A program made the position numbers and the translations under genes. The notes below the pieces were generated by a model. The model made no database searches, was not told the origin of the DNA, and was given only the letters and a program-made list of their open reading frames with translations. From assembly GCA_016858145.1 (NCBI GenBank), contig JAEHOE010000102.1:310001-374000 (forward strand): a stretch of DNA of 64,000 bases, in the 5' to 3' direction. Source of the stretch: Edaphochlamys debaryana. Its lineage: Eukaryota > Chlorophyta > Chlorophyceae > Chlamydomonadales. Positions 34,254 through 45,821 of the stretch are shown in pieces; position 1 is the first letter of the stretch, and each line of letters starts with the position of its first letter.

Positions 34254-37200
34254 TCAAGACGCGCCGCCCCCATCTGTGCTCTGACGAACACGCCCCGGCG
34301 GCGGTGACGCAGCGGCGCCGTCGCTCACACCCGCCCGCGGCGACGGCGGTGCGACCCCGGCTGCCGCCGCCGCCGCTGCGCGCGCCGCCACCGCCGCCGC
34401 GACGGCGTTCCTCAGCACCATCGCCGCCACCGGCGGCACCGCTGACGGCGCCGCACCACCGCCGCCGCTCCTGCCGCTCGCCGCCAGCGCCGCCTCCACG
34501 CCCTCCTCCCCAAGCACGGCAGCCACCAGGTGGAGGCACTGCACGGCTGTCAGGGGGCAGGCGGCCAGGCGGCCGCCCACAGCAGTGGCGGCGCGGCCGC
34601 CTCCGCCTCCGCCGCCGGCTGAGGGCGTGGCGGCGGGCGCGGTGGCGGACGCGGGCGGCAGGTACCCCGACGTGAAGGGCACGGCCCCGCCCGCCCGCTG
34701 CTCCAGCCATGCGATCACGGCCGAGACGCCCCGCAGGGCCCAGGCGGTGTCTCGGGGCTCGGCGGCGGGAGCGAGGCGCATGACGGCCTGGGGGGCAGGG
34801 GGGGACGAGTCAGGGGCAGGGCTTGTCAGCACCAGGGGCAGGGGCGGGGGCGGGGGCAGGTAAGGGAGGCGCACGTCTGGCAGGGTCCGGGCCACCCACG
34901 GCCCCTCCCCCCTGGGCCCCTTCCCCTGGGCCCCTCCCCCTCGGCCCCTCCCCGCACGCACCTGCCAGGCGATGGCGCTGAAGGCCCCGGGGCCCCCCGC
35001 GGGGAGGGCCGCGAACGCAGGCGGGGAGCCGCCGCCGCCGGCAGAGGGGGGCGTCATCACGGCGGCCTGCGGGGGGTGGGGCATAGAGCGGGGCGTGGGA
35101 TGAGCGAGAAGCGTGAGCAGGCGGGAGACCGGAACATACCGAGCTCAAGGCCCAGGCGAGCGCTGGCTGCAGCACGCACGCCAAGCGGTGGCAGGTGGGT
35201 TTCGGTTACGCCGTACTCCTCCGTACCCTGCCGTACAACACACGCCTGCTGCCGTACAAACGTACCTGGTACGCCGCCAGCGCGTCCGCCTCGTGGTGCA
35301 GCCGCTCCGCCAGCAGCCCCCGCCGCAGCCACTCGGTGGCGGGGAGGGCGGGCAGCGGAGGGGGCGGAGGGGCGGAGCCGGCGCCTGGGTGGGGGGCAGG
35401 GTGGGGCGGCAGCATCAGCGCGCGTTTTCTGACCTGCGTGCGGCGTTGACCGTTGTTGGCATGGCTGCCACCGCCCCTCCATCCCTGTCCTCCCTTCCCC
35501 CGCAGCACATGAGTGAAGTGGGTGCTGCCTCCAGCCCATCTCCCTCCATCTGTCTCTCCCAGCCGAGACCGGCGCCACGCGCCCCCCCACCCACCCGAGC
35601 CTTTCATACGGTGCCTCTCCCCCCAGCCGCTCCCCCCCACCCGCCCCACCCGAGCCGCTGCTCCTCCTCCGCTCCATGTCCCCCTGGGTGGGCCCCGGGG
35701 CGATGCCGGCCACAATGTCTGGAGGGGTTTGGGGGTGTGTGGGTTTGCGTTGGGGGAGAGTTCAAGCGCCAGGGGTTGGCAGGAGGATTCGGGGTGGGAG
35801 GATGGTGGGGAGGGGGCGGTAAGCGAAGGGTAGAGAGTGCTGCATGAGGGGGCTTGGCCTGCTCTTCCCCCCACGCTCCCGGAAGCCCCTGAGCTGCCCC
35901 GCTAGCTGCTGCCCTCTCCCTCCCTTCCCCCTCTTCCGTCCCCCCCCTCCCACCCGCGTGGCTGCCGAAGCCTGCGTCCCCCAGTTCAGAGTCCAGGGCC
36001 TTCCAATCCAGAAAGGCCTGGGGGGGTTTAGGTAAGGGAGGGGGAAAGGGGAGGGGTCAGGGAGCTGGAAGGGGAGGAGGAGGCAGCAGAGCGGTTGGCG
36101 GTTAGGGAGTGGGGGGGCGTGTGCCATGCCAAAGTGAAAAGGGGGTTGGGAGGGGAGGTAGAGGGAAGCAGCCAAGAAAGCCGGGTGCTGGTCGGCCCTC
36201 TCCCTGCCCTTCCCCACCAGGATCCCATGCCACCCGGGCCTTCCCTGACACGACCCCTCCCCCACCGTGCCCCGACCTCAATGGCCCCGGCCTGCAGGTC
36301 GTGCTGGTCGCCCCTGCCCTAGGTCCTTGCCCTACCCACCAGTGTCATTGCCCCGGGGGTGCCGCCACACCTCTCTCTTCTCTGACAACCCCCTCCACCC
36401 CATCAGCCCCAGGCCCCCACCTGCAGGTCATGCCACAGCGCCACAATCAGCTCGTCCAGCCACCTGGGGGGAGGGGAGGCAGGGGGGTTGAGGGAGACAC
36501 ATGAGGACACGTAGGGCCCTTGCCGAGGGGCGGCCATGCCCTGTCCTGTTGGCTGGACTCAAATGCATGATGTCAGGTGCGCCTTTGCCCGGGCCCGCGC
36601 CGTTGCCCTCCCCTCGCCTCCCCCTCGGCTCTCGCTCCTCACCTGGCGCACAGGCGCAGCGTTCCCCAGCCCTACCTCCCCTGTGATAGTCCCATACCTC
36701 CTCCCCCTTCTTTTCCCGCCGTCCGACACCGCATTCGCGGCAACCATCTGAGGCATAGGCGCTCCGCTCCGTCCCCAAGCCCCCAACCCCCTTGCCGCAC
36801 CCTTGACGCACAGCCGCTTGGCCCCCAAGCCCCCAAACCCCTTGCTGCGCTTCTCCCTGCCGCCCCCCTCCTTCGCCCTCGCGTCGTTGCTAATGCGGGT
36901 CGCGGCGCCCACCTGACACACGGCCCCATTCTGGCTCCCTGCCCCTCCTTCACAGTATCACTCCTGTTCGTCGCCCTGTCTCTACTGGCTGCTTCACGGC
37001 ACCCACCTGACGCACAGCCGCTTGGCCCCCAGCTCCACCACGTCCAGTCCTTCCATCACCATGCCTCGGTCGGCGTCGTGGTTCTGCAGCACCAGCGGAG
37101 CAGGCTCGCCGCCAGGGAAGGAGCCGCCGCCGCCGCCAGCGGCGGCGAGGGCAGCTGCCGCCGCCGCGGCGTCGTGCGCTGACGGCATGGTGAGCTGGCT

Positions 37201-40200
37201 GCCGGCAGCGCCCGCCGCCGCCGCGGCGGCGGCGCCGGCGGCGGCCGCCGGCGGGCCGGTGGCGGCGGCGGAGCCGTCGCCGCCGGACTCGGCGACTGGG
37301 CCCGGGCCGGCGGCGGCCGGGGAGATGGCGGCGCGGGGCTTGGATGCGGAGAGGAGGGGGCCGCAGGGGCCGTACGGGGAGGGCGCAAGCGCGGCTGCAA
37401 GCAGTGCCCCCGCCGCCGGCCCGCTGCGCCGCCGCCGCCGCTGCAGGAGCTCTCGCTGCCGCTGCCCCTGCCCCTTCCCGCTGCACGTCCCCGGCCGAGA
37501 CGGCGCCGCCAGTCGCGTCAGCAGCCGTAACGCCAGCGCCCGAGCCGCCGCCGCCAACCGCTTCTGACTCCCGCCGCCGCCACCGCCAACCGCTTTAACC
37601 GTGCTTTCCGTTGCCGAGCCAAGCACCCCAGTCTGACACTGGGCGGGTGGCAGCGGCAGTGCAGACGGCGCATGGAGGGACCGCCCCCGTTGCAAGGGGG
37701 CCAGGGGGGAGCACACGACGCCAGCTGACGTGGCAGGGCCGCCGCCGGCGCCGCCGAGCCGCCCGGTAGCCACAGGCGCCGCCGCCGGCTCCCACCACCG
37801 CTCCTCCGCGCCCAAGTGCAAAGCCACCACCCCCGGCCCCGGCCGGAAGCTGAGCGCAGCTGCATCAAGAGAGCAGGCGCTGCCGCCGCCGCCTGCCGCC
37901 TCCGTCGCCTCCCCCAGCGGCCCGGGCTCCCGGGCCTGCGCCGAGCCGCCTCCGAACATGCCGCCCCACCAAGACGTGCTGGCGGGGGCCGCCGGCTTGG
38001 CAGGCGCCTCCGCCTCCGCGGCAACGGCCTGCGCCGCCGCCGCTGCCTGCCGAGCCGCCGCCGCCGCCGCCGCGGCGTTCTCCTCATCCGCCGCCGCCTG
38101 CTGCTCCTCCCGCACCATAGCCGCCGCATCCACGATCCCCATGTCGCCCGGCGGCGGCGGAGCCGCCGCCGCCACCGCCGCCGCCCCTGCCGCCGCCGCC
38201 AGCGCCTCCTCCTCCTCGTCCGCCACCAACTGCGCCGCTGCCGCCTGCTGCTGTTGTTGCTGCTGCTGCTGCGCGCGGCGGCCGCCGCGGCGGCCCCTGC
38301 CCCCTCCCCCACCGCCGCCGCCCTCGTCCGAGCCGCCCCCCTCGTCGTCCGCCTCGTCCCCCGCCTCCGCCGCCTCCAGCGCCGCCTGCCGCTCGGCGAT
38401 GGAGCGCAGGTGGCGGCGGTTGGCCTCGCGGGCCGCGGCGATGCGGGCCTCGTCGTAGCCGGCCTGGGAGGAGGGGTGGAAGGGTGGTGTGCATTGGAGG
38501 AGGGTTGGGTTAGGCGGGGTTTGGGTCGGGGTTGGGTCGGGTCTGGGCTAGTCCCCACATGGGATGCGGGCCTCGTCGTAGCCGGCCTGGGAGGAGGGGT
38601 GGAAGGGTGGTGTGCATTGGAGGAGGGTTGGGTTAGGCGGGGTTTGGGTCGGGGTTGGGTCGGGGTTGGGTCGGGGTTGGGTCGGGGTTGGGTCGGGTCT
38701 GGGCTAGTCCCCACATGGGATGCGGGCCTCGTCGTAGCCGGCCTGGGGGTTGGGGCGGGAGGGTAGGGGTGGAGTTTCTGGTGTTGGAGGAGACCTCGGT
38801 ATGCTCCCCACGTCCGCCATGGCCCCTATTCCTCCCCCCCTCCCTCCCTCCCCCTTCCAACGCCTTCCTCCCCCCTCCGCCCCCCCCAAGCCCCCTCTTG
38901 CCCCCCCTCCCCACCTGCGCCAGGTGCTCCGGGTAGTCCGCCAGGCCCCCCTCTGCCCCACCTTCCCCTCTTCAACCCCCGCCCACCAGACACAGTCATA
39001 GGGCCAGCCCCCCCTCCCCACCTGCGCCAGGTGCTCCGGGTAGTCCGCCAGGCCCATGGCCACCGCCTCATCCAGGGTCTGCTCGTAGTTGAGGCCTGGG
39101 GTGCGGGGGTGAAGGGAGGAGCGCGTGGTGAAGGTGGACTGCGAGGGAAGAACGGTGGGTGCGGGGCTGCGTGCGTGCTAGACCCCCGCTGCCTCAGCTC
39201 CAACCTCGGTTCATTCAGTCCCTTCCGTCCCGCCCCCGCCCTCGCCCGGCGCACCCTCTGGCGGCGGCCGCCTGTGCGGCGGCCCCGGCTGCAGCGGCGG
39301 CGCGGGCCCCAGCAGCGCCCCCCCCTTGCCCGGGGCCGTGGGCAGCGTGGCGGAGAGCTGGCGGTGCAGGGCCCGCAGCTGCTGCTCGCGCTCCTCGGCC
39401 TCCTGCGGGGGGTGGGTGGGGGGTGGGGGAGTGGGTGGGGGTGCGGAGAGGCATGTTCGGTGGGGGGTGGGTGGGTGTGGGAGTAGGGGTGGGTGTGAAG
39501 GGCTGCTCGCATGAGCCGGGGAGTCGGAGGCGCGGTGACAAGCCGGCCAGCCTTAGTGCACCGTGCCCTCCTCTGCGCCCCCTCCAACAGCCTTTCCAGT
39601 CCGCACCGGTCCCCCCCAGACCTCCTTGCCCCCGGGGTGCCGTATGCCTCTCCCGCTCAGTCTCATTCTGAAACACCTCCCGTCTCTTGCCGTTCCCACC
39701 CGCTGCTGCTCCTTGAGCACGTCCGAGTCCGCACCCGGCCCCCCCGGCCCCTCCCTCCCCATGCCCTTTCGCCCCCCTGTTCCCTCCCCCCTAGTGTCCC
39801 CGCCCTCCCCACCCCACCCGCTGCTGCTCCTTGAGCACGTCCGAGTCCGCACCCGGCCCCCCCGGCCCCTCCCTCCCCATACCCTTTCGCCCCCCTGTTC
39901 CCTCCCCTTTAATGTCCCCGCCCTCCCCGCCCCACCCGCTGCTGCTCCTTGAGCACGTCCGAGTCAGCGTGCATCACAAACACGGCCGAGCGGAGCTGCA
40001 GGAAGCCGTCCCAGCCCGACACAGCCACCAGCTCCTGGCAGGGAGGGCGTGGCAAGAAGTTAGGGAGACGGAGCTGGGTAACGTGTGGGCATACAGGATG
40101 CAGCACGCCGCACGGGCGCCGTACGCCGTACCGGTACCGTACAATCGTACCTGCAGCACCGTGTACACGGCCGCCAGTACGGCCTTAGTGATGCGCAGGG

Positions 40201-43200
40201 GGGAGGTGTCGGGGCAGGCGGCGGCCTCGGGGGGCTCGCGGGGGACCTGGGGGAGGAGGGGTTAGCGGGCCGGGCCGGCGGTTGCACGGTTGACGGTTGG
40301 TAGGTTGGCTGAGCATGTCGGCCAACACATCGTCGGGGCGGCGCCTACAAACCTGCCTCCCCCAGCCCAGCACCCCCAGGCCTCTGGCGTGAGCAGGCCT
40401 TGCACTCCTCCCTCCCTCCCTCCCACCTCGGACCTCCCTCTGCCGTAAGCGGACTTCGCCCTCCGGCACCCTCTCCGGCCGCCCTCCTAGCCGCCGCCCC
40501 CTCCCGCCACACACAGCCCCTCCCAGCCGGGGTCCCGCTTCCTGCTGCTTTGGGTTCGCTGTCCTTGCACTAGTACTGGGGTCAGCACACAGCCCCTCCC
40601 ACCACGAGCGCCCCCGGCCGCCCTCCCGCCCTCCCACGACCCCCCTCGCCGGCACCCCCCGGCCGCCCTCCCGATCCCCCTCCCTCCCCGACCGCCCTCC
40701 CGGCCGCCCTCCCGATCCCCCTCCCTCCCCGACCGCCCTCCCGGCCGCCCTCCCGATCCCCCTCCCTCCCCGACCGCCCCCCTCCCACCATGAGCGCCCC
40801 CGGCAGCGTGGTGGCGGGCGCCGAGGACGCCCCCGCCCCCGAGTTGTCCACCCCCGGGTGCACGACGGCCTGCGGGGTGGGGGGCGGCCAGGGACGGTCG
40901 GCGGTTGGCGGAGCATATAACAACGCCGTGAGAGCCCAGGGCCCAGGGCGAGGGCTCCATCCTGATGGGATCCTCACATCACACTGCTCCCACCCCAGCG
41001 GCCCTCAGCCTGCGCCTCTTCTCCTGAGGCCCCCCTCAGCCCTGCGGCTCACACCCTTGCCAACCAGAGCCCCTCCAGCCGCCCCCCCCCTGACCCCCCT
41101 CCTCTCCCCCTCACCTCCTCCGCCAGCACCTGCCGAGCCAGGGACACGTCCAGGTCGAATGCGGGGGCGGCGGGGCGGGTGGTGGCCTTGGGGTCGGGGG
41201 GGACCACCACCTGGGGGGTGGGGTGGGAGGGGGCGGGGGGCGAAGATGAAGGGATGCAGCGGGATGGTGGCGAGGGGCATCCATGCGCCACGGCGAAGAC
41301 CCAGGGCCCCGTTCCCACCTCCCTGCCCGCCACGTCCCAGCCCAGGACCGGTTCCCGGCAACCCTGTCTCCCACCGGGCCTAGGATGCCTCCCCCCTCTC
41401 CCAGGCACCCACGTGCAGCATGGCGTCCTCCCTCCCCGGCAGCGGCGGCGGGGGCACCAGGTTGAGCACCACCAGGGCCGCAGCGCTGCCGCCGCCCGGG
41501 CCCCCGCCGCCCCCCAGGCGCACGTGCGCCCGCGCCAGGGCCAGCCAGCCGGGGCGCAGCAGCGGGCGGATGCGGACGGCGCGGGTGGCGAAGCGGAGCG
41601 AGGCCTCCAGCTGCGAACGGGCGGGTGGGCGGAGGGGGAGGATGGGGTTGGGGACAGGGGGGCAGGTCAAGGGTGGCGACGCGGAGGGACGCGGCTTGCT
41701 GCGCAGGCATGAAGGCATGAAGGATGAGGGGAGACGGGCGGTTGACGAGGAGACAGACCAGCCCCCTCCCCCAAGGCACCGTGCGCAGGGGCGGGAGAGG
41801 ATTGTGGAGCAGGGGGCGGGCAGGGGTGCATGTTCGAGGACCCCGTCCTCCAGGTCCCAAATCAGTTGAATTACCCAGTGGCCCGCGCCCACACGCCCAC
41901 AGTGCCGTCCCGCGGCCCCTAAGTCAGCCCTCACTCACACTTCCGTACACTCCGTACGACCCGTACATTCCCCCCGTACCTGGTCCGCGTACAGGCACTC
42001 TGTGGCCAGCGCCGCCAGCAGCAGCGGCTCATCTGGCGTGTCGTCCACGGCACGTGACAGCGTGGACAGGGCCTCGTCGTACAGACCGCACTCGCGCTGT
42101 ACGGCAGCCACGTACAGGGCGGCGGCGGGGTATACCACCGAGAGCCTGGGGTGGGGGGACGCGGGTGGGGTGGGGTGGAGTAAGAAGCGGCGGCAAGAAG
42201 GTGGGGTGCTGGTGTCACCTCGCGCTGCTGCATCCTTCCTACCCTACTTTACCCCCCCTCCCGCCACGCCGTCTTGCCCCCACCCGTTCCACCCCGTCTT
42301 GCCCCCCCACCTTGCGAAGAACTCCAGTGCCGTGCCCCATCTCTGGCGCTTTGAGAAGTAGTGCAGCAGCGCGTGGAGCACCACGTCGGCGTGCTCGGGG
42401 GCCACACCGCAGGCCTTTGGGGGGGGAGGAGGGGGGAGGGGAGCGGGGTGGTAGGCAGGGGCCGGGTATGCGGCTGTCGCTAACGAGGGCTGTGGGGGGG
42501 GGTCGGGATTACGTACTCGGGGGCCCCAGGCTCCGTCGGCCCACGTCCCATGCTTTAGTCGCGCTCCCTGACCCCCTTGCCTCCCGCCCCTCCCCCCCGA
42601 CCGCACCCCCCCACCTGGTCGATGGTGAGTGCGTCCAGGGCCTCCGGTAGTACACCGTCCTCATACAGCCCCAGTACGGCAGTCAGCAGGCGTGACTCAT
42701 CCGCGTGAGAGGGCAGCGAGGGGTGCCTGGGGGGGGGAGTGGGGGGGAGTTAGAAGGGGGCGGGGCCACCAGGCGACAGCGCAGGGGGGGGGGGGGGACG
42801 GCTGCAGGTATGACGGTACCGGACCGGGTGAGCCCTCGCGAAGGCAGGGCCCACGGATGCTTTGGGGGGGGGGACCCGGCTGAGCTTGGGAGGCCCAGCT
42901 GCCCACAGCTCCCCCCCACGTGCCCGGGCCGCACTGGGTCTACGTCCTGCCGTACCTGGCCACGGGCGCCCGGCTGTACGACACCAGTTCCGCGTCGTAC
43001 AGCTCCGATCGCAGGAACGTGGCCACCTGCACGGACGGAGGAGGGGGGGGGCAGCGAAACGGCCCGTCACACAACGGCAGGGGCACACGCGCAGAGGGCA
43101 GGGGGCCCAGGCGACGAGCCTGGCGAATGCGCTGGTGTGGGCCTCCGAACTCCAGCCCGCACCCGTTGTGTAGCTTCCGCCAGCCCCGCGTGAGACTACC

Positions 43201-45491
43201 GCGCAGGGCAGAGACGGCAGCCACATGGGACGACGCCCGTCCGCGCCATCCCTAGCGCCGGCTCACCACGCCGGGAGCGCATCCCGACTGAGCATCCCCC
43301 TTGACGTGACCAGACAAACCCACAGAACAGCGACCGTGGCAGGGAGATGCCTCGCTCTGCCACAGGCCGCCGCTTACGCCCTGCAGCCTCCTGCCTCTCC
43401 CGCTGCTTCGCTTTGCCCCGGTTACGCCTTGCCTCGGAGGGCGAATCCTCACCCTCGGCGTCACCTCGCCCAACCCCACGGGCATCCGCCAGGCCTGCCG
43501 GGAGCCCGGCCCTTGCTCTGACGTCCCTCGAGCAACCCCGTGCTCTGACGGCCCTCGAGCAACCCCGTGCTCTGACGGCCCTCGAGCAACCCCGTGCTCT
43601 GACGGCCCTCGAACAACCCCGTGCTCTGACGTCCCTCGAACAACCCCGTGCTCTGACGTCCCTCGAGCAACCCCGTGCTCTGACGTCCCTCGAGCAACCC
43701 CGTGCTCTGACGTCCCTCGAACAACCCCGTGCTCTGACGTCCCTCGAACAACCCCGTGCTCTGACGTCCCTCGAGCAACCCCGTGCTCTGACGTCCCTCG
43801 AGCAACCCCGTGCTCTGACGTCCCTCGAGCAACCCCGTGCTCTGACGTCCCTCAAACAACCCCGTGCTCTGACGGCCCTCGAGCAACCCCGTGCTCTGAC
43901 GGCCCTCGAGCAACCCCGTGCTCTGACGGCCCTCGAGCAACCCCGTGCTCTGACGGCCCTCGAGCAACCCCGTGCTCTGACGTCCCTCGAGCAACCCCGT
44001 GCTCTGACGGCCCTCGAGCAACCCCGTGCTCTGACGGCCCTCGAGCAACCCCGTGCTCTGACGTCCCTCGAGCAACCCCGTGCTCTGACGTCCCTCGAGC
44101 AACCCCGTGCTCTGACGGCCCTCGAGCAACCCCGTGCTCTGACGTCCCTCAAACAACCCCGTGCTCTGACGGCCCTCGAGCAACCCCGTGCTCTGACGGC
44201 CCTCGAGCAACCCCGTGCTCTGACGGCCCTCGAGCAACCCCGTGCTCTGACGGCCCTCGAGCAACCCCGTGCTCTGACGGCCCTCGAGCAACCCCGTGCT
44301 CTGACGGCCCTCGAGCAACCCCGTGCTCTGACGGCCCTCGAGCAACCCCGTGCTCTGACGGCCCTCGAACAATCCCCGTGCTCTGACGGCCCTCGAACAA
44401 CCCCGTGCTCTGACGGCCCTCGAACAACCCCGTGCTCTGACGGCCCTCGAACAACCCCGTGCTCTGACGGCCCTCGAACAACCCCGTGCTCTGACGGCCC
44501 TCGAACAACCCCGTGCTCTGACGGCCCTCGAACAACCCCATCCCTCCCCTGCTGCAATCCCCTCCACATCCCCTCCCACCCACCACGAGGCTCGGCCCCT
44601 CGGCGCGCCCCCTCTCACAGCCGCCCCTCACCACGGCCCCCTTTTACCACGGCCCTTGCTTACGGTACGTACGCAAGGATGCCCTGGCGTCGGCGCGATC
44701 CCGCTCAGCAGCAAACACCCCCTCCCATACGACCAGGAGGCTCGGCGCGCTCCCTGTCACTTCGGCCCCCGCTCACCACGCAGTTGCGCCACAGGTCGGG
44801 CGTCACGTCGTGCACGTTGCCCTCCGCGTCGAGCGCCCCGCACACCACCCCGCCCGGGATGCACAGCTCGCAGCGCACGTCCAGGCGCGACAGCGGGTCG
44901 TAGCAGCAGTAGAAGCCGCGCTCGATGCGCGTCTCCGTGGTGCTGAACAGGCCCTAGAAGGTGAGATGGATGAGAAACGGGGTAAACACGCGGCCGGGGG
45001 GGGGGGGGCATGGTGAGCAGAGCGCGGGGACGGCAGGTCGAGGAGCACGGGGGCCCGGCGGCCCCATAGCGAGCAAGCGCGACGTTAAGGAATGGCACGC
45101 AGTCGGCGAACAGCCGGCGAGAGCTGCCGCGTGGTTACGCGAAGCCAGGCGCATGTCGCACATGCGGCCCCGCAACAGCCGCCCAGCGCCGGAACCCGAC
45201 GTGCCGGACCTGGAGGAACGTGGGCGCCTCCACCATAGAGGTGAGCGTGGCGAAGTATGCCGCAACCGCTGCCGACGAGGAGGTGTTGACGCCCAGACAG
45301 TAATGGTAGTATCCCTTCGCCTCGCCGCTGGCGCCCGTCAGCGCGCTCTTGGGTGACTTCTGCAGCCAGCAGAGGTCCGGGGGTCCCAGGCCGCAGGCAC
45401 TGGACAGGACCACCAGCGCCTCGTCTCGGGCAACAATTGCCTCCCCGAACACGCCCTCGACGTGCTCGGGGTGGCCCTTGATGGTCTCCAT
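34254..45491 (-). CDS. ChAPs-like (exomer cargo-adaptor) TPR protein
   Basis: Nineteen exons, all phases consistent, encode about 1341 aa: 45210-45491, 44777-44953, 42956-43026, 42615-42726, 42311-42414, 41980-42145, 41413-41610, 41115-41210, 40789-40869, 40151-40246, 39936-40034, 39255-39402, 39022-39095, 37007-38463, 36421-36463, 35954-36017, 35266-35384, 34962-35066 and 34254-34787. Features match the Chs5-Arf1-binding (ChAPs) family as I know it: an N-terminal GPPDLCWL / GYYHYCLGVNTSSS region, then FYCCYDPLSRLDV, TPR-like repeats (about residues 215-370) with RPGWLALARAHVRLG, the GWDGFLQLRSAVFVM helix (about 470) and WLDELIVALWHDLQ (about 1054). ChAPs bind cargo at the trans-Golgi with Arf1. 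Fungal members have about 700-770 aa; here exon 14 adds about 480 mostly low-complexity residues. No Chs5-like partner is in the window. Confidence 0.78.
36790..37010 (-). repeat. Duplicated exon 14 end inside intron 14
   Basis: The bases around GACGCACAGCCGCTTGGCCC at the true 3' end of exon 14 (37007 onward) recur at about 36804-36823 within the following intron. A weaker echo (CACCTGACACACGGCCCC) lies near 36910. The copies carry the exon end but no further exon. Confidence 0.55.
38440..38760 (-). repeat. Tandem duplications of the exon 14 acceptor junction
   Basis: The start of exon 14 (boundary at 38463) together with adjacent intron is repeated twice more upstream in transcription. The equivalent boundaries lie about 123 bp and then 156 bp further on. 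The longer period is explained by extra GGTTGGGTCG units. Each copy keeps the AG and the first codons (AGYDEARI). Confidence 0.8.
39695..39936 (-). repeat. Tandem duplications of the exon 11 donor junction
   Basis: The last codons of exon 11 (DSDVLKEQQR) with the following GT donor and intron start are repeated twice inside intron 11 with a 118 bp period. The true boundary is at 39936 and copies lie at about 39818 and 39700. The intact GT sites could act as alternative donors. Confidence 0.82.
43515..44540. repeat. 27 bp minisatellite, about 38 units
   Basis: A 27 bp unit is repeated without interruption for about 1.03 kb inside intron 2 of the ChAPs-like gene. On the plus strand it translates as ALTALEQPR or ALTSLEQPR. 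Units vary at two places (GGCC or GTCC; CGAG, CGAA or CAAA before CAA). One unit near 44370 has an extra C and shifts the frame. It is a tandem repeat, with no unique spacers between units. Confidence 0.97.
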
Positions 45492-45821
45492 GTTTGACCA
45501 GGCCTAAGCCAAAGTGCCGAACGTCAGACGCTTTGCCACTCTGCTCAACCAAGTGTGATCGCTTTGGGGTGCATGTTTGCAGGTCAGCGCTTATGTGACA
45601 CCCAGACGGCTTAGGCTGTGTTACCGGTCAGTCTACGCGTGGTGCCGCAGTTCCGTGCGTTATGCGACAAGGTGTCCTCGCATGAGGGGTGCCATTTTCG
45701 CCCGGTGCCTGGTTACACAGCCCCTTGAGCACACCCGCGACATAAAGATACGTTTCACAGTCACTCTAGCCCATGGCCTTGTGAGGGTCGAGCCCCCTCT
45801 GGGATTGCTCCCACCGTAAGG
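45492..45821. promoter_or_regulatory. Shared divergent promoter region
   Basis: Only 330 bp separate the start codons of the ChAPs-like gene (minus) and the double-NAP gene (plus), so both promoters and 5' UTRs must fit here. The stretch is less GC-rich than its surroundings and contains CATAAAGATA near 45742, a weak TATA-like patch. Confidence 0.55.

Noticed and set aside
37007..38766. Plus-strand frames of 240-320 codons over 37.0-38.8 kb
   Set aside because: They are antisense shadows of exon 14 of the ChAPs-like gene, whose minus-strand frame joins both neighbouring exons in phase.
43515..44540. CRISPR-like array
   Set aside because: Units are contiguous 27-mers with no unique spacers, in a spliced eukaryotic gene.
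43347..44903. A 518-codon open frame of ALTALEQPR repeats, and similar long frames on the opposite strand, as a repeat protein gene
   Set aside because: It is the translation of a 27 bp minisatellite inside an intron of the minus-strand gene. A repeat length divisible by three keeps all frames open, and one 28 bp unit breaks the pattern.
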